IMG/VR virus record: IMGVR_UViG_3300009161_000107
Location: 1 to 38,772 of that record
Strand: one strand, 5' to 3'
Source of the DNA: a virus
DNA length: 38,772 nucleotides
Shown here in pieces: positions 37,054-38,772 of the stretch. The notes under the pieces are model-generated. The model searched no databases, was not told the DNA's origin, and saw nothing but the letters and a program-made list of their open reading frames with translations. Numbering within the stretch: position 1 is the first letter of the stretch; each line of letters begins with the position of its first letter. A program made the translations under genes and the position numbers.

Positions 37054-38772
37054 CTACAGTAAAACAGTTTGACGCTTACTTTCAATGCAAGCCTTTAAAT
37101 TTGACTTTGCTAAATCGTAGTAGCTTTCTTTTAGTTCAAATCCTATTCCTTTTCTGCCCATTTTTACCGCTTGATATACTTCGCTGCCAATACCCATAAA
37201 CGGAGTAAAAATAGTATCTCCTTTATTGCTGTAAAGGTGTATCAGTCGTTCAATGGTATCTAACTGCAAAGGGCAAATATGTTTTTCATCATTGCCCTCT
37301 CTGCCATTCCTGAAACCCTGCAAAGTATTTCCGTAATCAATATCCATCCAAACAGGCGATGCGTATTTCTGCCATAAGTCCACAGGCAAGTCAGTATTTG
37401 TAACAGGGTCTTTGCCCTCGCCTTCTTTTCTGAAAATCATTACATAATCAGGTATCCCAACTCTTACCTGTGTGCTATCTTTTTTCACTTGCTTATGCAA
37501 TAATCCTTTTGCTTTTGTTCGTTGCATTTCAACTACTGGGTCTTTCCAAATCGTAACCCTTGAATGATAAATAAAACCGCAACTTTGAAACGCTTGCAAA
37601 ATCATTCCGCTAAAATCTCTCAAACCAATATAACCCTCTTTGCCCTTTTGTATTGGCAAGTCCATACAATGCACCGCAACATTTCTACCACCAATTAAAA
37701 CCCGATGCAGTTCTTTAATCAGGAAACCAAATTGAGTTAAAAATTCTTTGTAATTTTTACTGTTGCCCATATCTTCCAGATGCGAACTGTAAGTATAAAG
37801 TTCTGCAAACGGAGGAGAGAAAACAGAAAGCCCTACACTTTCATTTTCAAGTTCTTTTATCAATTGAACGCAATCGCCTCTTTTGATTTTATACCATTCG
37901 TTTTTTTCTTCGGTTAAATCAAATTCGGCAGTAGTCATTAACTGTCCGTTTAAATTAGCGTTTACCGCTTTGCCCATTTCGTCTTGCATAATTTCAAATT
38001 GTTTTTGTTTAGTGTCTATTGATTGTTTTACATTAGCCATTGTATCGGTTGTTATTAGGTAAATATTAACTTCATTCTTTTGACCAAATCGATAACTCCT
38101 GCGGATTGCCTGGTATAAACCTTCAAAGGAAAAATCTAAACTTGCAAAAATCTGATTTCGGCAGTTCTGATAATTCATTCCGAATGATGCAATCTTAGTT
38201 TTGCTTATCAGTATCCTAAATTTGTTTTCCGCAAATCCCAAAAGGTGTTTTTCTTTCCATTCGTTTGTATCAGCCCCTTTCACTTCAATAGCTTCGGGTA
38301 AGAGTTTTTTAAGCATTTCGCCTTCCTCATTTTGCTTAATCCAAATAATAAAATTTTCTTCGGGTCGGCTGTTTACAATCCTTACAACTTCTTCCAATCG
38401 CTCCTTTTTTGTTAATCGTAATTCAGCATTGAAATTTGTTGCTGAAATAATTGCATCATTGAACAAACTACCATTATCTCTTTTGGGTGTTACAATTTGC
38501 TTTTCAATTAAATTCAAAGTCGGCAAATCATAACCAATCATTTCAAAACCAATATCCATAGGTTTATTTAACATTATAGCCCAACTACCAATAAACTGAT
38601 AAAATAGTTTTGTAGCGTGTCCTTTCAATCTCCATTTTGCAGTTTCTCCGCCATCGTGAACAAAATACATTGCAAGCATTTCATTTCTTCCCATCACATC
38701 TAAAAACTCTGAATGGTTGCCTAATTCCATCGGGTCGTTTGGGCTTGGTGTTGCTGTGCAAGCAAGTTTGTA
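37054..38772 (-). CDS. SNF2-type helicase / DNA methyltransferase fusion, C-terminal part (continues at 1-594)
   Basis: This part ends the 729-residue fusion. Helicase domain 2 is marked by FRILISKTKIASFGMNYQ and motif VI QAIRRSYRFGQ near residue 378. After a linker, the methyltransferase has VFSPPF (motif IV, near residue 476) before TPFMGIGSE (motif I, near 681), the order of beta-class amino-methyltransferases. SPP-type motif IV occurs in N4-cytosine and some N6-adenine enzymes, so the product base is undecided. A target recognition region lies between. The bases 38731-38772 repeat the start of the window and continue the frame. It likely protects phage DNA or marks it for control. Confidence 0.88.
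   Translation of the reverse strand, partial: YKLACTATPSPNDPMELGNHSEFLDVMGRNEMLAMYFVHDGGETAKWRLKGHATKLFYQFIGSWAIMLNKPMDIGFEMIGYDLPTLNLIEKQIVTPKRDNGSLFNDAIISATNFNAELRLTKKERLEEVVRIVNSRPEENFIIWIKQNEEGEMLKKLLPEAIEVKGADTNEWKEKHLLGFAENKFRILISKTKIASFGMNYQNCRNQIFASLDFSFEGLYQAIRRSYRFGQKNEVNIYLITTDTMANVKQSIDTKQKQFEIMQDEMGKAVNANLNGQLMTTAEFDLTEEKNEWYKIKRGDCVQLIKELENESVGLSVFSPPFAELYTYSSHLEDMGNSKNYKEFLTQFGFLIKELHRVLIGGRNVAVHCMDLPIQKGKEGYIGLRDFSGMILQAFQSCGFIYHSRVTIWKDPVVEMQRTKAKGLLHKQVKKDSTQVRVGIPDYVMIFRKEGEGKDPVTNTDLPVDLWQKYASPVWMDIDYGNTLQGFRNGREGNDEKHICPLQLDTIERLIHLYSNKGDTIFTPFMGIGSEVYQAVKMGRKGIGFELKESYYDLAKSNLKACIESKRQTVLL
38650..38772. repeat. Terminal redundancy of the contig, right copy
   Basis: These 123 bases are identical to bases 1-123 and lie inside the helicase-methyltransferase gene. 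No direct sign of cohesive ends or a packaging site is visible at the junction. A cut inside this gene is an assembly choice and does not mark the physical end of the DNA. Confidence 0.93.

Noticed and set aside
37000-37060. Complete integron attC site
   Set aside because: Only one core (GCCTAAC) is present; the matching GTTRRRY and the paired inner boxes are missing.

Overview
The window is one complete, circularly mapping genome of a tailed phage, about 38.65 kb. Bases 1-123 recur exactly as 38650-38772, so one gene (a helicase-methyltransferase) is cut by the window edge and must be read across it. The host is most likely a member of the Bacteroidota: the DNA is AT-rich, start codons follow A-rich leaders almost without Shine-Dalgarno motifs, candidate promoters have the TAnnTTTG type -7 box, and the protein families (a DUF3127-like single-strand-binding protein, a portal with a Cys/His insert) are typical of phages of that phylum. 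A tape measure protein, a frameshifted tail chaperone and no sheath point to a siphovirus. No integrase, excisionase or CI-like repressor is visible, so a strictly lytic life is the simplest reading.

Layout. A divergent control region (8077-8895) separates two transcription arms. The leftward (minus-strand) arm runs from 8076 down through position 1 and round the circle to 36183. It holds DNA metabolism: SF3 helicase, PD-(D/E)XK/VRR-NUC-like nuclease, DUF3127 SSB-like protein, degenerate RusA-like protein, ribbon-helix-helix protein, Sak4-like annealing ATPase, Siphovirus Gp157 protein, SNF2 helicase fused to a DNA methyltransferase, and a stand-alone DnaA domain IV. The rightward arm (8896-36191) holds a 28-aa membrane peptide, terminase, a two-domain glycosyltransferase with a small methyltransferase, the tail module (frameshifted chaperone, tape measure, distal tail, adhesin, fibre, probable major tail protein), a tRNA-like element, four consecutive glycosyltransferases, the head module (portal, MuF-like protein, scaffold, capsid, connectors), two exported paralogous proteins (one with collagen-like and Gly-rich repeats), and a lysis cassette. 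The two arms meet tail to tail with a 9-bp gene overlap.

The most unusual features are in RNA and control DNA. The leader of the leftward arm (8088-8209) can fold into a three-way junction ending in a U-tract, or into a competing long-range helix, which is the layout of an attenuator or riboswitch. A second leader before the Sak4-like gene (2620-2712) contains two 8-10 bp helices in pseudoknot order. The control region also carries about 14 copies of GGACKTA, several as 8-bp tandem pairs, beside an AT-rich tract. The tail chaperone has a T9 slippery site with an open -1 frame. Five genes carry six apparent glycosyltransferase domains, all embedded among structural genes, which suggests that the phage glycosylates its virion or the host surface.

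All calls rest on reading the sequence and recalling protein families. No database search or folding computation was run.
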